Positions 10,701 through 22,024 of a DNA stretch of 64,000 nucleotides are shown in pieces; positions within the stretch are counted from its first letter, which is position 1, and every line of letters begins with the position of its first letter. The translations under genes were made by a program, and so were the position numbers. A model generated the notes under the pieces. It was given only the letters and a program-made list of their open reading frames with translations, did not search any database and had not been told where the DNA came from. This stretch comes from Undaria pinnatifida (taxonomy: Eukaryota; Sar; Phaeophyceae; Laminariales; Alariaceae): contig JABAKD010000027.1 in NCBI GenBank assembly GCA_012845835.1, forward strand, positions 124,001-188,000, written 5' to 3'.

Positions 10701-11858
10701 CACACCCCGGACAGATCAGCTCACAATAGCTCCAGCTACGGGTGAGGCCTCCCCGCAAGCCGCAGGTATAGCAAATCCGGGCCTCTCTTTGAGGGTAGCT
10801 CACCGGTGAACTGTGCAAGCTACACGAGCTACAGATGTTTTTCCGGCTTGCGGTATAGGACGCACTTCATCTGCACTTGTTTTCAAAGCTTCAACTATAA
10901 AAGATGGCTCGTCTGCACATATTTGCCCAGGGTGAGCTATATGAGCTGCATGAGCTGTGCGCGTTTCCCCGGTATGATATATAGGGGGTAATCGTAGCTC
11001 ATCGCACCTGTTTTGAAGGCGGGAGCTATACACTATACATGAGCTACTGTAATGTAGCTCACGAGCTGAAAAATACGAAGTATCTGCTAGACCAGAAGGT
11101 GGTGCGTTTGCGTTTTTGTTGGGCAAACACGTATGTTGAGCAGAAGGTGGTGCGTTTGGATATTTACTTGGTTGTAAAGTCGGGGAAAAAGACTCAAAAC
11201 ACCGTTTAGAATACTCAGAACCCGGCACAACGCAACTCATCGTAGCTCGAGCAAGTTCGTTTCGAGGGTAGTTCACTGGCGAGCTATATAAGCCGGTCGC
11301 CCCGGTGGCGTATCAGGGTATCCTCGAGCTTGGTATAGGTCAGTTTCGTGAGTTCGAATCCCCCCGAGTGCATACTCGTATAAATTCGTGGGGACTTTTT
11401 CTTGTGCACAAATTGACTTGCGGAAAGCGCGAGAGCGTGAGTTAGCAGCACTCGATGAAAAATCGACGAGCAGTGGGGTTGCTGAACCCTATGCGAGATA
11501 AAAACTGAAGGCAAGAACCGGGGGGAAGAAGGGACGACACCTGTGACCACGGCTTGTCCAGAAGATGGAAAGTAGATGTGTGTGAAAAAAAAAAACTGAG
11601 CTACATGAGCTGCACATGCTTTTCCTGCTTGAGCTACAGGACGTAACTCATCTGCACAAGCTTTCAAAGTTCGAGCCATAGAAGATTTACAGCAGCTCAA
11701 ATGCGCCTATTTGCCGAGGGTGAGCGATACGAGCTGCAGGAGCTGCACGTGTTTCACCGGGATGAGCTGTAAGGAGCTGGATGAGCTCATCTGCACATGT
11801 TTTGAAGGCGCGCGCCATAAACGACAGATTAGCTAGCTCATGACTTTTCAGGGGTGTG
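10701..11858. repeat. AGCTC-word palindromic array (second locus), interrupted by a SINE
   Basis: It starts with CACACCCCGGACAGATCAGC, closely matching the left terminus of the 3709 element. It consists of GAGCTATA..ATAGCTC units with TGCACATGTTTT spacers, and may end at CAGGGGTGTG (11849-11858). I could not find a matching target duplication, so the element borders are uncertain. Confidence 0.55.
11292..11595 (+). mobile_element. tRNA-derived SINE with poly(A) tail
   Basis: A tRNA-like head, GCCCCGGTGGCGTATCAGGG (A-box region) followed by GTGAGTTCGAATCCCC (B box), leads into a body with GCGCGAGAGCGTGAGTTAGC and CGACGAGCAGTGGGGTTGC. The body ends in a run of A at 11585-11595. The body is shared with a fragment at 56225-56330. 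It is inserted in the AGCTC array. Confidence 0.65.
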
Positions 11859-11879
11859 CAACAGACCATCTCATGTTGT

Positions 11880-12470
11880 TATTACTAATGTTATTACCAA
11901 AAATACTACTACTGTATACTGTCAGCACGTGGATGCCTGACTGCGGACTATCTGTGATGTTGCACTGCTGCTTCGACGACCCGACGCTTTCGTGATACAT
12001 CACAGTTTGCTTGTTGTCATCAACCCCAGGCTCGAATTTATATTCGAACTCGAATAATACCTGCGATGCTCAAATAGCTACCACTACAACCTACCTGCTT
12101 GTGTGAGCGCGTTACCATGATGCGGAAGGGAGGTCTTTGCAGTTGTCGGTGTACACCTACTGTATTATAACAAATAAAATAAATGCATCAAAGATTATTT
12201 AGTACGGTTGAAAAAATTCTGGCCCGCATTTGTGAATCCTGTGCTCTCACACTACTCTCAGAGCTACGATGTGCTCTGGATGTTTCGGTATATTCGATGT
12301 TTTAAACCTACCTTTTCTCAATGCAGCCCTCTCCGATAGGTCACCAGGTACGTATTATGCCACGACGAAAGAATAAGTTTTTGACTCGCTTTTCGTAAAT
12401 GCAGGCCCCTGAGATTTATCACCAGGGCCGTACGTACGTATTATACCACGACGAAAGAATAATCAAGTAT
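11880..12470. other. No gene; one short direct duplication
   Basis: The segment GTATTATGCCACGACGAAAG followed by AATAA is present at about 12351-12376 and again near 12438-12463, each preceded by a CACCAGG..ACGTA box. Otherwise unassigned. Confidence 0.5.
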
Positions 12471-12473
12471 GCG

Positions 12474-12900
12474 TGTCGACCGGGGTCACCAAGAGGGGGT
12501 TTCCTCCCCCTCCCCACTACGGTATGTGCCTTCATTTTATCGCGAGAAGATTCCAGCTGCTTCTTCCTTCGTCGACTAGCATCGAAATATGCCTACCCAC
12601 GCCGCTAGGCGCTCTCAGCAGTTGATTCGTTTTGTTTTGTGCAGAACAAAGTAAATAGTCCGTCCGAACCACGTGGGATTCGAATCTCAGAACCCACGCT
12701 ATACTAATAGTAATACTAATAGTATTAATAGTAGCATTCGAGGGTAACCATGAGACCATACATGCTTTTGGTTTGCTTGTGTTTTTCCTTGGGGTATTCT
12801 TCCATTCCAGCGTGGTCGGAGCCTGTCCTATGGCCGCGGACTTGATTATGCTAGTTAATGTGAGAACAATAACAACAACATGCTTTGGACATGATTTATG
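12474..12900 (-). mobile_element. Truncated SINE copy with adjoining AAC-family 3' end
   Basis: Bases 12474-12620 match the body of the SINE at 33974-34306 (GTGCCTTCATTTT, TCGTCGACT, GCGCTCTCAGCAGTTGAT). A B-box like GAGATTCGAATCCCACG lies on the minus strand near 12680. From 12775 the plus strand matches the AAC-tailed repeat (GTGTTTTTCC, GGAGCCTGTCCTATG, GACTTGATTATGC, GTTAATGTGAGAAC). Confidence 0.5.
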
Positions 12901-13086
12901 CCCGTGGTGTTTCAGCGAGTAATCGAACATTTTTAACCGACCCTTGGCGTCGGAAACCCGTTTGTATGCAAGTATTTTTTTTCGCTGACTGCGGGCCTTA
13001 GCTTCGTTGGCGGCCCACACTAGGCCGCCGGCGAAGCCCTGTTGTATTGCAGTAGTAGAAATAAAATAGTGCAGCTAGTTACCACT

Positions 13087-13344
13087 TCATTCTTGTGGTT
13101 GTTCGGTCACGGCAGGTACACTACTACACAACACTACACTACAATCATAAATACTAAAGACATGGAGGATTAGCCAGAGGTTGCACGAGAGCGGCCGAAG
13201 GCTCCGATTTGGACCAGGTGTTGAGTTGTCTTCGAGCGAACCCGAGCTGAGGTCAACCTCTCGGCACGCTGTTTCCTGGACGCGCCTCGCCTTGCTCGGC
13301 TCTCCCGACCCTGCCGGGATCGGCCTCGGCCGTTCTCGCTTCAT
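13087..13344 (-). CDS. Uncharacterised small open frame, 85 residues
   Basis: It begins with an ATG and reads MKRERPRPIPAGSGEPSKAR, then a charged, GC-rich stretch of about 50 residues with protein-like composition, before a hydrophobic end in AT-rich sequence. It could be a first exon whose donor I cannot place, or a chance frame. No family recognised. Confidence 0.25.
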   Translation of the reverse strand: MKRERPRPIPAGSGEPSKARRVQETACREVDLSSGSLEDNSTPGPNRSLRPLSCNLWLILHVFSIYDCSVVLCSSVPAVTEQPQE

Positions 13345-14324
13345 GTAGTGACAGCTGGTGCAAATTCGCGTTTTTTCTCGAAATTTCTATTGCAAAAAGT
13401 CAAGCGCGTCGTCGTAGGTATATAAACCACACCCTGGACAATAGACACAACAATGGTCTATTGCGTCGACAATAGACGAGGGGGGAAATGTATCGATAGC
13501 CATTGTCAGCGACAATAGATTGTGGAAGGTGCCTATCGATAGACATTGTCAGCGACAATATATTGTGAAAGATGTTTTATCGGTAGATATCGTCGTCCAC
13601 AATAGATTGTGGAAGATGTCTGTCGATAGATATTATCGTCGACAATAGGTTGTCGGAGGCGTCTGTCGATAGGCACTGCCGTCGACAATAGATTGTGGCA
13701 TATGTCTATCGAAACATACCGTTGTCAGCAATAGATTGTTGAAGATCATTATCGATATATATTGTGGTCGACAATAGATTATCGGAGGGGTCTATCAATA
13801 AACATTGTCGTCGACAATAGATTGTGAAAGGTGATTATCGATAGATACTGTCGACTTTGGAGGTGCCCATCGATAGATGTTGTCGGCGACATTATATGTC
13901 AACCATGTCCATCAACGGCCATTGCCGCTAACAATAGAGTATGCGGCATGTCTATCGATGGCCACTGTCGGTCGCAGTAGAGTGTGCGACACGTCTGTCG
14001 ATGGCCATTGTCGGCCGCAATGGATTGTGCAAGCTGTCCGTCGACAGCCATTTCACTGCTGTGTGCGGTGGTGGACTTCGCGCTTTTGGGGAAAATCGTA
14101 AGTGCATTGTTGAAACATAGTTTCAGGTATAGACGGCGGTGTACTGTTGGGAGATGAACAACAATGCAGAAGGGCAGAGCTCTTCCGACACGGAGAGTGC
14201 TTCTGAAGCACCGCTTCCAAGACATTCGTTGTTGAAGCAAGTATGGACTGCTGCCTAGCGTCCATGGGTTTCAACCGAGAAACAGTACCAGCGCTAACGT
14301 TCATAGCATTAGCAATTTTACGAC

Positions 14325-15187
14325 TAGAGGTGTTACCCGACGAGTACCCGTCTCGAACGGGTACCCGCTAATTTCGGCAAAAAAATACCCGGGTACTCGC
14401 GAGTACTTACGGCTATTTCGGGCGGGTACCCGGGTACCCGTACAACATCCGGGTACCCGGCTAATACACGGATGCCCGTCTAACAGCCGGGTACCCGGGT
14501 ACCCAGGACACTTTGTCTCATCAATTTCGGTCCTTAAAGTTTGCTCCGAAATAGCTACTACGAATACACTCCTGAGAGAGTTGTTGTAACGCAAAGAGTA
14601 CAGGATTCGGCATAACAGCGCTGCCACCAGCAATGATTTCCATACACGGGCAAAATAGAATACGCGATAGAAAAGCGATGTAGGTAATATGTATGCGTGG
14701 GTTCAAAGAGCAGGCGGGTTAGGCGAGAGGCATGAGACATGAGACGGCATTTTCCATTTTCATTTTGAAAAGGTGTTCCTGGAGAAGATTGTACAAAAGA
14801 GTACCTTGGGCAAAATAGTAGATCGTACAAAAGAGTACCTCCTACAGTACGGGGGACGTGATTGAGGGAATGATAAGTTGCCATGCTGCCATGCTCGGGA
14901 TTTCGAACGTAATCTAACGAGTACCCCGGTACCCGGAGCCCAAATACTCGGCGAGTATGAATTGGTACCCGGATAGCTCACGGTGAGGCGTGAGGCATGA
15001 GACAGCATTTTCACTTTGAAAAGGGTTTCTCGGAGAATATCATACAAAATACTACCCAGGGGACATGATTTAGGGGATGATATGTTGCCATGCCCGGGAG
15101 TTCGAACGTAATCTAACGAGTACCCGGGTACTCGAGGCCCAAATACTCGCGAGTATCCGGGTAATTGGTAAAAGCGTAACACCTCTA
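14325..15187. mobile_element. 863-bp hAT-type MITE with TACCCGGGTA interior, nested
   Basis: It has perfect 12-bp termini, TAGAGGTGTTAC and GTAACACCTCTA, and is flanked on both sides by TTTACGAC (14317-14324 and 15188-15195). The terminal TAGAG fits the YARNG consensus of hAT ends. The interior has dense TACCCGGGTACCCG-type words at both ends and two diverged direct copies of about 250 bases (from about 14700 and 14985) sharing GAGGCATGAGAC and GTTCGAACGTAATCTAACGA. Confidence 0.85.
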
Positions 15188-15744
15188 TTTACGACAAAAT
15201 ACGTATACGCCGGCAATTCGGAAAACTGCTACTCAGCGTCAAGCGTACATGCAACATACAACTACCCGCAATCGTCAACAATGTCCATCGATATTCCACT
15301 CGACGATATACAATAGGTAAAGGCAATAGTCTCTTGTGGAAACACCCCCAACAATCTACTCTGGGTGGTCAAATAAATAGTATGTTGTGGGTGGCGATGG
15401 GAATTTATAGACACCATTTGGGTATCTATTGTTGACGGCATTAGCAAACATCGGCGGTCGGCAACAATGGCCATTGATACACACCACTCTACGATATGCA
15501 ATAGGTTCAGACGATAGTCTATTGTAGAAATACGCCCAATAGTCTATCGTGAGTGTCGATGGCTATTGATGGCAACTGCATATCTATTGTAGGCGGAAAG
15601 ATCTATCGGTAGACAACCTTTGTATGGTCCATTGTTCAAACAATGTTCATCGCGGTTGCTTCCCCGATATCTAGTGTGCAGGACAAAAGCCATCTGTTGA
15701 CAACCATGACACTTTATTGTGACAAACAATATCTATATATATTA

Positions 15745-16375
15745 TAAAAGATGAAAATACACTTCAGCTGTGAGATCGAAGATTTCGTCGAAACTCATCT
15801 TTGCAAGCTGTGTGTGATACTCCGATCGCGCGTATTACGAGTTGTGTGTCCTCATTAAGGATATAGGTCGGCGACTCCCCTTACAACTACAGTGTAGCTA
15901 TCAGGGTCAACAGGGTGATGTTAGTCAGTCTGTGCGCGGAAACTATAAAACCCGTTTCTGAGGGGGACAAAATCTGACAGCTGTGGAAGGAAATGCATCA
16001 GTTTATCAAATGAATCCTGTAAGTCGAATAACCGGTGAGGGGAGGGCGGAGTTTTGAAGGACGTGGGGGCCTGGTTTTGATCAAAAGCGAGCGGGGTAGG
16101 AGAGGGGGGGGAAGGGGGGGGGTGGCGGACGGGCGGGCAATTTGTGCGTGGAAGCTATATATCCTTTTAAGGGGATAAATCTGACGGTTTTGGGAAAAAA
16201 AAAAAAAAATGCACCAGTTTATCATGGGGGGGGGGGGGTTGGGGCGGGGGTGGGGCGTGTGGGGCAGCTCAATCTGTGCGTGGAAACTATACATTCTTTT
16301 GAGGGGATAAATGTGACGGTTTTGGAAAGAATGCATCAGTTTATCATGTACATCCTGGGGTAAGTCGCCATTGTT
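15745..16375 (+). mobile_element. Dispersed G-tract repeat family, copy 1
   Basis: It starts AAATACACTTCAGCTGTGAG, runs through GATACTCCGATCGCGCGTAT, GGTCAACAGGGTGATGTTAG and GGAAACTATAAAACCCG, and then has repeated blocks of GTGCGTGGAAACTATA ... TGACGGTTTTGG ... ATGCACCAGTTTATCATG. These blocks are separated by long G-rich tracts. Other copies lie at 27283-28440, 43500-43830 and 59703-60990, all in the same orientation. It is inserted in the 45-bp array. Confidence 0.7.
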
Positions 16376-17589
16376 ACAGCAAAGGTGTATTGTGTCCATT
16401 GCCGAACATACATGGTTCCCTGACAATGTCTATCGATAGACAGCGTTTCCAGACTATTGCAGTTAACACTGATATCAGATGTCCATTGACACGCGCTCTT
16501 CTGGGGCTACCGTGTACCATATAGTACGTCATACCAGGTATATCACATACCTGGTATCATATATCATAGCAGCAATGTTTATTTCCTTCCTGTTGTCCAG
16601 GGTGTAAGCACGTCATACAAAATTTATCCCTTGACGCCAACCGCCCATGGCCCAAAGTACCACGATTCATTGCTGCGGACAATATACATCGATGGACAGC
16701 GTTACTAGTATATTGCCGACGCAATAGACCGTTATTGCGTCTATTGTCCAGGGTGTGGCCTCTACTCGTAGGCGGCTGGCGCCACAAATGGGCGCGTATA
16801 GACGTATTACCGGTCTTTGTGGAAGCTCTCAGCTTTGTGGGCGTGTGAGGGCTTCGACCGGCTATCGGATGTCCCGACGACGAACCTCCCATCATGAAGG
16901 GGTCAAGGGGTATGTAAAGGAATCATTATATTACAACTCTTCGTGGGAGCTGTTAGCTTCCTCAAGGGCTTTGGAACCCGGTATTCACAGTACATGAGTG
17001 CATCGGAGGAGGTGCAGAAAAAAGAGTAGAGATAAGTCGATGATGCTGTCCATCGATAGACATTGTCCACCACAATATATTGTAAACGGTGACCACTGAT
17101 AGCCATTTCCTGTGGCATTAGATTTAGAAATGCATCTATCGATTGCCATTTCCGGTCGCAATAGATTGCGCAAGTTATATATCGATATACACTGTCGGCC
17201 ACAATAAATTTGGAAACGCATCCACCGATAGACATTGTTCACCACCACAATAGTTAGTTAGATTGTAAACGGTGACCATCGATAGCCATTCTCGGACACA
17301 AGTGTTCAAGAAATATATGTATCGATAACCATTGCCGGCTACAATAGATTGTGCAAGCCATCCACCGATAGTCATAGTCGGTGACAATAGCTTTCAAGCG
17401 AGGTACTTTAGCACACTCCTGCCTAGACAACACGTTGGGGAGTTAACCTATCGATAGACAGTACCGACGACAATAGATCGAGAAGTTTGCTAATCGATAG
17501 CCTTTACCGGCGAAAATAAACCAGTCCATTGCACCAGATTCCATTGCTATTGAGGGGCCATCGTCTATTGTCCAGGTCGTGATATAAAC

Positions 17590-18530
17590 ACAAAAAAAAG
17601 TTTGGCTCATTATTAACAGTAACCGTACAACAGTAGCTTGAGGGGTAGCCCCGAGCGATTGTTACGCGACTTGGCGCGAGATCGAATTTCGGTCAAATAT
17701 TATTGTTTCAAGCTTGGTTCTTTGTTTTTTTTCTCTGGGTTCGAGCCTCGGTGTGTACGGTGTTCGATACTCTTTTACTTAGAATCCCCCCCTGTTTTTA
17801 TGTACCGACTCAAACCAAAGTGAAACTATCACTGTATGCCTATTATTATACTGGGGAAGTGCTGCTTGCTCTTGTCCAACTGCCGCAACTGCCGCTCCTG
17901 CGGTTGTTGAAATTACACGTACAAAATGATGTATAAAATAGGGACATCTGGCACAGCAGTAGTTGCTTTGTTGGGGGAACCCATGGCAGTGTTCGTGTTC
18001 GTTACTACCGTGCTGCGCAGTTGCTTAGTTGATATACACTGGCAGATAACTCATATCTGGCGCAGTACGCGTAGTTGCTTTGTTGAGATACGCTGGCGTA
18101 TAATAGTTACTTTATTTGCCATACACTGGAATAAAACTATGGCAGAGTTGGAGCTCCATTAGTACTAATGCTGTGCTGCGCGACGGTGGAGCGTGGGAAT
18201 TCTGGCACAGCATTTGTTTACTTGGGATACACTAGCACTAACACTATTAGTAGCAGTATTATTAATAGCAGTATTACTAGCAATATTAATAGGTCCGAAC
18301 CATGGTAGTTTTGGGGAGTTCCATTAGAACAGTGCTGCGCGGCGATGGGGCATGGGATATCTGGCACCAAGTAGTAGTTGTGTAGTCGGGATACCCCCAC
18401 AGAACTATTAGGAATTTGGGGGTTCAAACCGCGACGATCACCGTTGCCTAATACCGACCGTCCTTTTCCGACAGAGGGTATGCTGGCACAGCACTGAGCG
18501 GTAGTTTGGCTTTGATACCCTCGCATTGAA
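17590..18530 (+). repeat. tRNA-like segment and CTGGCACAGCAGTAG repeats
   Basis: Near 17640-17765 a GGGTAGCCCCGAGCG box and CTGGGTTCGAGCCTCGG (B-box like) suggest a decayed tRNA-derived SINE. From 17940 imperfect units with TCTGGCACAGCAGTAGTTG, CTTTGTTGGGATACACTGG and GTGCTGCGCG recur to about 18490. No gene seen. Confidence 0.45.
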
Positions 18531-18566
18531 GTAGCAGCAGCAGCAGCAGCAGCAGTAGCAGCAGTA
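18531..18566 (+). repeat. (CAG/AGC)n microsatellite
   Basis: An AGC triplet run with TAGCAG interruptions. A similar tract occurs at 48493-48602. Confidence 0.9.
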
Positions 18567-18827
18567 CCAGCTCAGCTGTGGTCGTGGCGGTAGTAGTGGG
18601 AGTAGCAGTACTATCATACTCAGCATTGTGTCAACGCACGCCTGTGACCTGCATGTGATGTTCGGTGACGGTGTCGGAACGTCGCTAGAAGCGCGCGTTG
18701 TCGCCGTCGGGGAAAAAAAAAGAAAAAAAATACCTGGCTGGAGGAAACCACGCTCGAAGCGCTAGTTCCCGCCGCCGGTACTACGCCGTGAGAATCGTCC
18801 GCAGACGGCGTAGGAGCCCGTGGGCTC

Positions 18828-19237
18828 TTGGCAGAGGCAATCTGTGCAGCGTTACTGGACAGGCTAGCAACAGAACACGAGCATCTTCTGAAACCAAAAG
18901 AGGTGCCCCCGACAGTGTTGTCGACGGTGCCGTACCGCCGTCGAGCTGTCGATTGCCGGTACGGAATGTGCCAGGCCGACGCGCGTGAGTACTTCCGCCC
19001 GGGTTATGGGTGGCTCCGAAGCGCATTCGAGGGGCAGGAGCGGGGGCAAGGTATACCTGGTCCGCTTTCTGGACGACCCGGAACCGATTAAACGCCCTCT
19101 TCCCCCGCCGCGCTACACGACTTCGACGGGAGCCGTACGAGGCTCGTTGGTGCCTGCAAGTTGACATCGCCAGTGCGTTTCCTCGGCAAATCCAACGTAA
19201 CGTACACGACTTTCGAGGCGCGGCCGTGGCCAGTTGA
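18828..19237 (+). pseudogene. Frameshifted retroelement-like protein remnant upstream of the LTR
   Basis: One plus frame reads LAEAICAALLDRLATEHEHL and ends with WLRSAFEGQERG. The neighbouring frame continues as YLVRFLDDPEPIKRPLPPPR and then YTTSTGAVRGS, and a third frame supplies WCLQVDIASAFPR. Read across two frameshifts this is one continuous protein-like product. Its position just before LTR A suggests the 3' end of a retroelement gene. The family is not identified with certainty. Confidence 0.35.
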
Positions 19238-19793
19238 CTTTCAAGCCGCCACCGCTCCTCGACAGTTCTCCATTTTCTGGAGTTATGAGGTTTGAGTCTT
19301 TGTCTTTGGGTTGTTCGTAGTGTCCTGAGAGTCTTCGTCGGGTTTTGGGGCGGTTCTTTCCATTATTTTATTTTTGTCCTGCCGGAACCCCCTGCTCATT
19401 GCCGGGCCAGGGTTGGGGTAAAACGCCGCTATCTGAGGCGCAGGGCTGTCGATTTTTCGTCGCTGTTCAATTTCGCCCTGCCGACGCCCTCCTCAGCCCA
19501 GAGCCGGGGGGCGGCCGGGATACCCTGTTCGCGCGTAACGTGGTACAGGGCTATGTACGTGTCTGTGTGTCATATTTTATCTTTGTGTGTGTATTTGTTC
19601 TACTTTGTTTCTTCGACTAAACACTTCCCCCCCTCGCGGGGCTGTAGGTGTTGCCACCTTCCATCCCGGGTATTTGTCGTTTCCTTGTCTAATCCCCCGC
19701 CATGCCGATGGCCCGCGGGAGGCTTCTCACATGACTTCTCCCTTGTGTTAGTGCCGGTGTTCCCCTCCATATCGACGAGGGCTCGCCTCGCCG

Positions 19794-20399
19794 TAGTACC
19801 TTTTCTGTGGTTGGTTTGCCGTAAAGCCTTTCCTGCCCCCCCCCGCCACACCGGCGGTATGCGGAAGGTTCTAGAGCATTTTCTGCCCCCTCTCGCCACA
19901 CCGGCGGCACGCGGCAGGTTTTTGATGGGTGACTTACGCCTTGTTGCAGGGTCTGCGTTTCTTTCAACTGCTTTTCTTCGCGTGTTCTTGGCTCCATAGC
20001 CAGACCGTTGGAGGTGTGGGAGTGGGCTTTGAGGAGTCGTATCTTCGACTAATGGTCTAGTTCGTAGAACCGGAGTTTCCCCGAATCTCCCATATTTCTG
20101 CATATGCGACTCATCAGGGTGGGCTAGTGTTAAGATACGGCCTCGAAAGGCCTGTATTATCCGAACTTGATATAATTTGGATGGGATTCGTATGATAAGG
20201 TTGGCGTTTTATAATTGGGATAATAGTCAGGAAATTGATCGGAGGCACGTGCCTCGGATCTCAGAAGCCATCCGGGGCTTTGGTGGAATCGAATAAAGCA
20301 ACGTCTCTACGAAGGAAAATAAAGTGAGTACTCTCCGAGGACCTGCTCAATTGGCAGACCTGCAGGGGGCACTCTATGTCCCTACCCTATAACCTAACA
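19794..20399 (+). mobile_element. LTR copy A (606 bp aligned part)
   Basis: It matches LTR B (40820-41431, same strand) and LTR C (42400-42862, opposite strand). Shared landmarks are CCTTTTCTGTGGTTGGTTTG, GGCTCCATAGCCAGACCGTT, CTCATCAGGGTG, GGCGTTTTATAAT (TATA-like), CGGATCTCAGAAGCCATCCG, an AATAAA and GACCTGCAGGGGGCACTCTA. It ends TAACCTAACA, the CA end expected of an LTR. Its 5' border could lie further left, towards 19290. Confidence 0.7.
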
Positions 20400-20460
20400 A
20401 TTGGCGCCGTCGACATACCATAGGTTTTGTGGGTTGTGGGTTCAAATCCCACATCCACCA
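20400..20460 (+). other. Primer-binding-site-like sequence and tRNA 3'-end fragment
   Basis: One base after the LTR's terminal CA lies TTGGCGCCGTCGAC, beginning with the TGG expected of a site complementary to a tRNA CCA end. About 20 bases on (20436-20460) is GTGGG TTCAAAT CCCAC followed by ATCCACCA, a tRNA T arm with an encoded CCA. No gag or pol follows, so the internal region is lost. The primer tRNA cannot be named. Confidence 0.45.
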
Positions 20461-20829
20461 TAATAAACAGACTTTCCCCACGTCGAACTTGAAAATGCTC
20501 TCCCCGGTATCCCCAGGAAATGAAACGGCTTGGATAATTGACAGGTCCGCCCGTATATCCGGCCGACCTGCTATCCCGCCGTTTCAGGGGGGAAGAGTGT
20601 TATAAGGCATGGTCTGGGTAAGCTTGGTAAACCTTTTGCACGTGGTCAAACGGACTAATACCCTACTAATACCCTAACAGTCGTGTCCATGCGCTATTTT
20701 CACATTAATAATAGTAACTGCTGCATTTCACTTTTCTTTTCGATTTCATACCAGATTGGAGGTTGGTTGCACGTTTGACTTCGCCTAACTATTTCGGTTG
20801 TTGGTTAGTTCCGTTCGTTACCTTCTGAG

Positions 20830-21616
20830 GCCATTTCTTACACAGTCGGATTCCGCCAGTCGAAAACGGCCTTTTCGACTGGACTTTTTGTCGACTGGAT
20901 TATTTTGGTTCTTCTTCTTATCGTCAGTCGAGTTGATTTGATAGTTTTTGTGCTCTTCCTAGAGGCGGTTGGTGTGAGGGAGTACTGCTGTATGGCGCTC
21001 GAAACTCGGTTGGCAGCTCTGTGCTTCGCGCGTTCCTCGGGAGCAACGCGTGCTTCACGCGCAACGAACCTTCGTTCAAGCGGGTTGGTGGCGTTGGAAT
21101 TAGCCGAAAGCCGCCAAAGCTACGTTCGTGGCGTTGCACTCAGCCGAGAGCCGCCAAAGCTACCGCAGGCGTAGCCGTTGTTGGCAAAACGGCATCGATA
21201 ACGCGCGCTACAGCTGTCGTGTGATACATGCTGCTGGCGAGCTGAGCTAGGAGTGCGCCACGCTGACTTGCGGCGAGGAGCAACAGCAGTGATAGCCAAG
21301 GCAGCGTCGGCGCTGTTGTATGATACTGCTGTGTGGTACCTGGTATGGGTGTGTGGGTGTGTGGGTGTGTGTTTTGTGGTGGGGTGAGCGACGAGATGGG
21401 TTCAAGAAACCGGTGTAAAACTTTTTCGACTGAGTTTTTCGACTGACAGATCCAGTCGAAAAAGTCGAGTTTTTCGACTGGATCCCCCAGTCGGAAAACC
21501 CAGTCGAATAAACTTGAGTCGAAAAAGCCCTTTTTCGACTGTGTAAGAAAGCCCGATTTGGGCTTCAGTCGAAAACGGCTATTTCGATTGACAAATCCGA
21601 CTGTATAAGAAATGGC
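20830..21616. mobile_element. 787-bp TIR element with TTTTTCGACTGG interior, copy 1
   Basis: The ends GCCATTTCTTACACAGTCGG and CCGACTGTATAAGAAATGGC are inverted copies. The pentamer CTGAG flanks both (20825-20829 and 21617-21621), a possible 5-bp target duplication. Near both ends direct and inverted AGTCGAAAAAGTCGAGTTTT-type words are dense. The middle (20890-21400) is a unique GC-richer stretch with GCCGAAAGCCGCCAAAGCTACG repeats. No transposase. Confidence 0.65.
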
Positions 21617-22024
21617 CTGAGCTCCCCATTCTTTATTTACCCTACTATGTTACCCTGGTTTTCTGTTTTCCTCAACCCCTTGGCAGTACGTATTGGCCGG
21701 GGGGAGGGGGGCGGGGGGGCGGGGAGAGGGGGAGGGGGGAAGGGGGGGCGTCCTGCCCAAGAGACTGAAGTCTGGGTCTGGCCATCATCGTCTTGGCGTT
21801 GTGGGCATTCCAATGGCCATCACAAGCTAGCGTAAGGCCACCCGGACTTCTTCGCATTGTTGCGTTCTTCCCCCAGTGCCACTGATGCACTTGATACTCT
21901 TTTTGTGCCCACTGCCGTCTTTGGTCAGTTCCTAGGGCCTGCTAGTATGGTGTTATGATATCTCCTTTCTTTTCCATGCTTCTTGTGTTTTATTGGTTGT
22001 CTTTGTCTTTTTTTCTTTTCTTTG

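Larger units (their letters stand above)
13428..17581. mobile_element. 4.15-kb hAT-like TIR element with ~45-bp palindromic satellite interior
   Basis: The left end CACACCCTGGACAATAGAC and right end GTCTATTGTCCAGGTCGTG are inverted copies. The octamer ATATAAAC occurs immediately outside both (13420-13427 and 17582-17589), an exact 8-bp target duplication. The interior is a degenerate array of about 45-bp units, each holding two near-palindromes (CTATCGATAGAC and ACAATAGATTGT). Two other sequences are nested in it: a TIR element at 14325-15187 and a G-tract repeat at 15745-16375. Further internal right-type ends, TTGTCCAGGGTGT, occur near 16590 and 16745. No transposase is encoded. An 8-bp duplication is the hallmark of hAT and some other superfamilies. 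Confidence 0.8.

Noticed and set aside
19292..20103. Frames of 235 and 167 codons on opposite strands
   Set aside because: They run through the LTR regulatory region (TATA-like, AATAAA), which is conserved as DNA and not as protein in LTR B and C.
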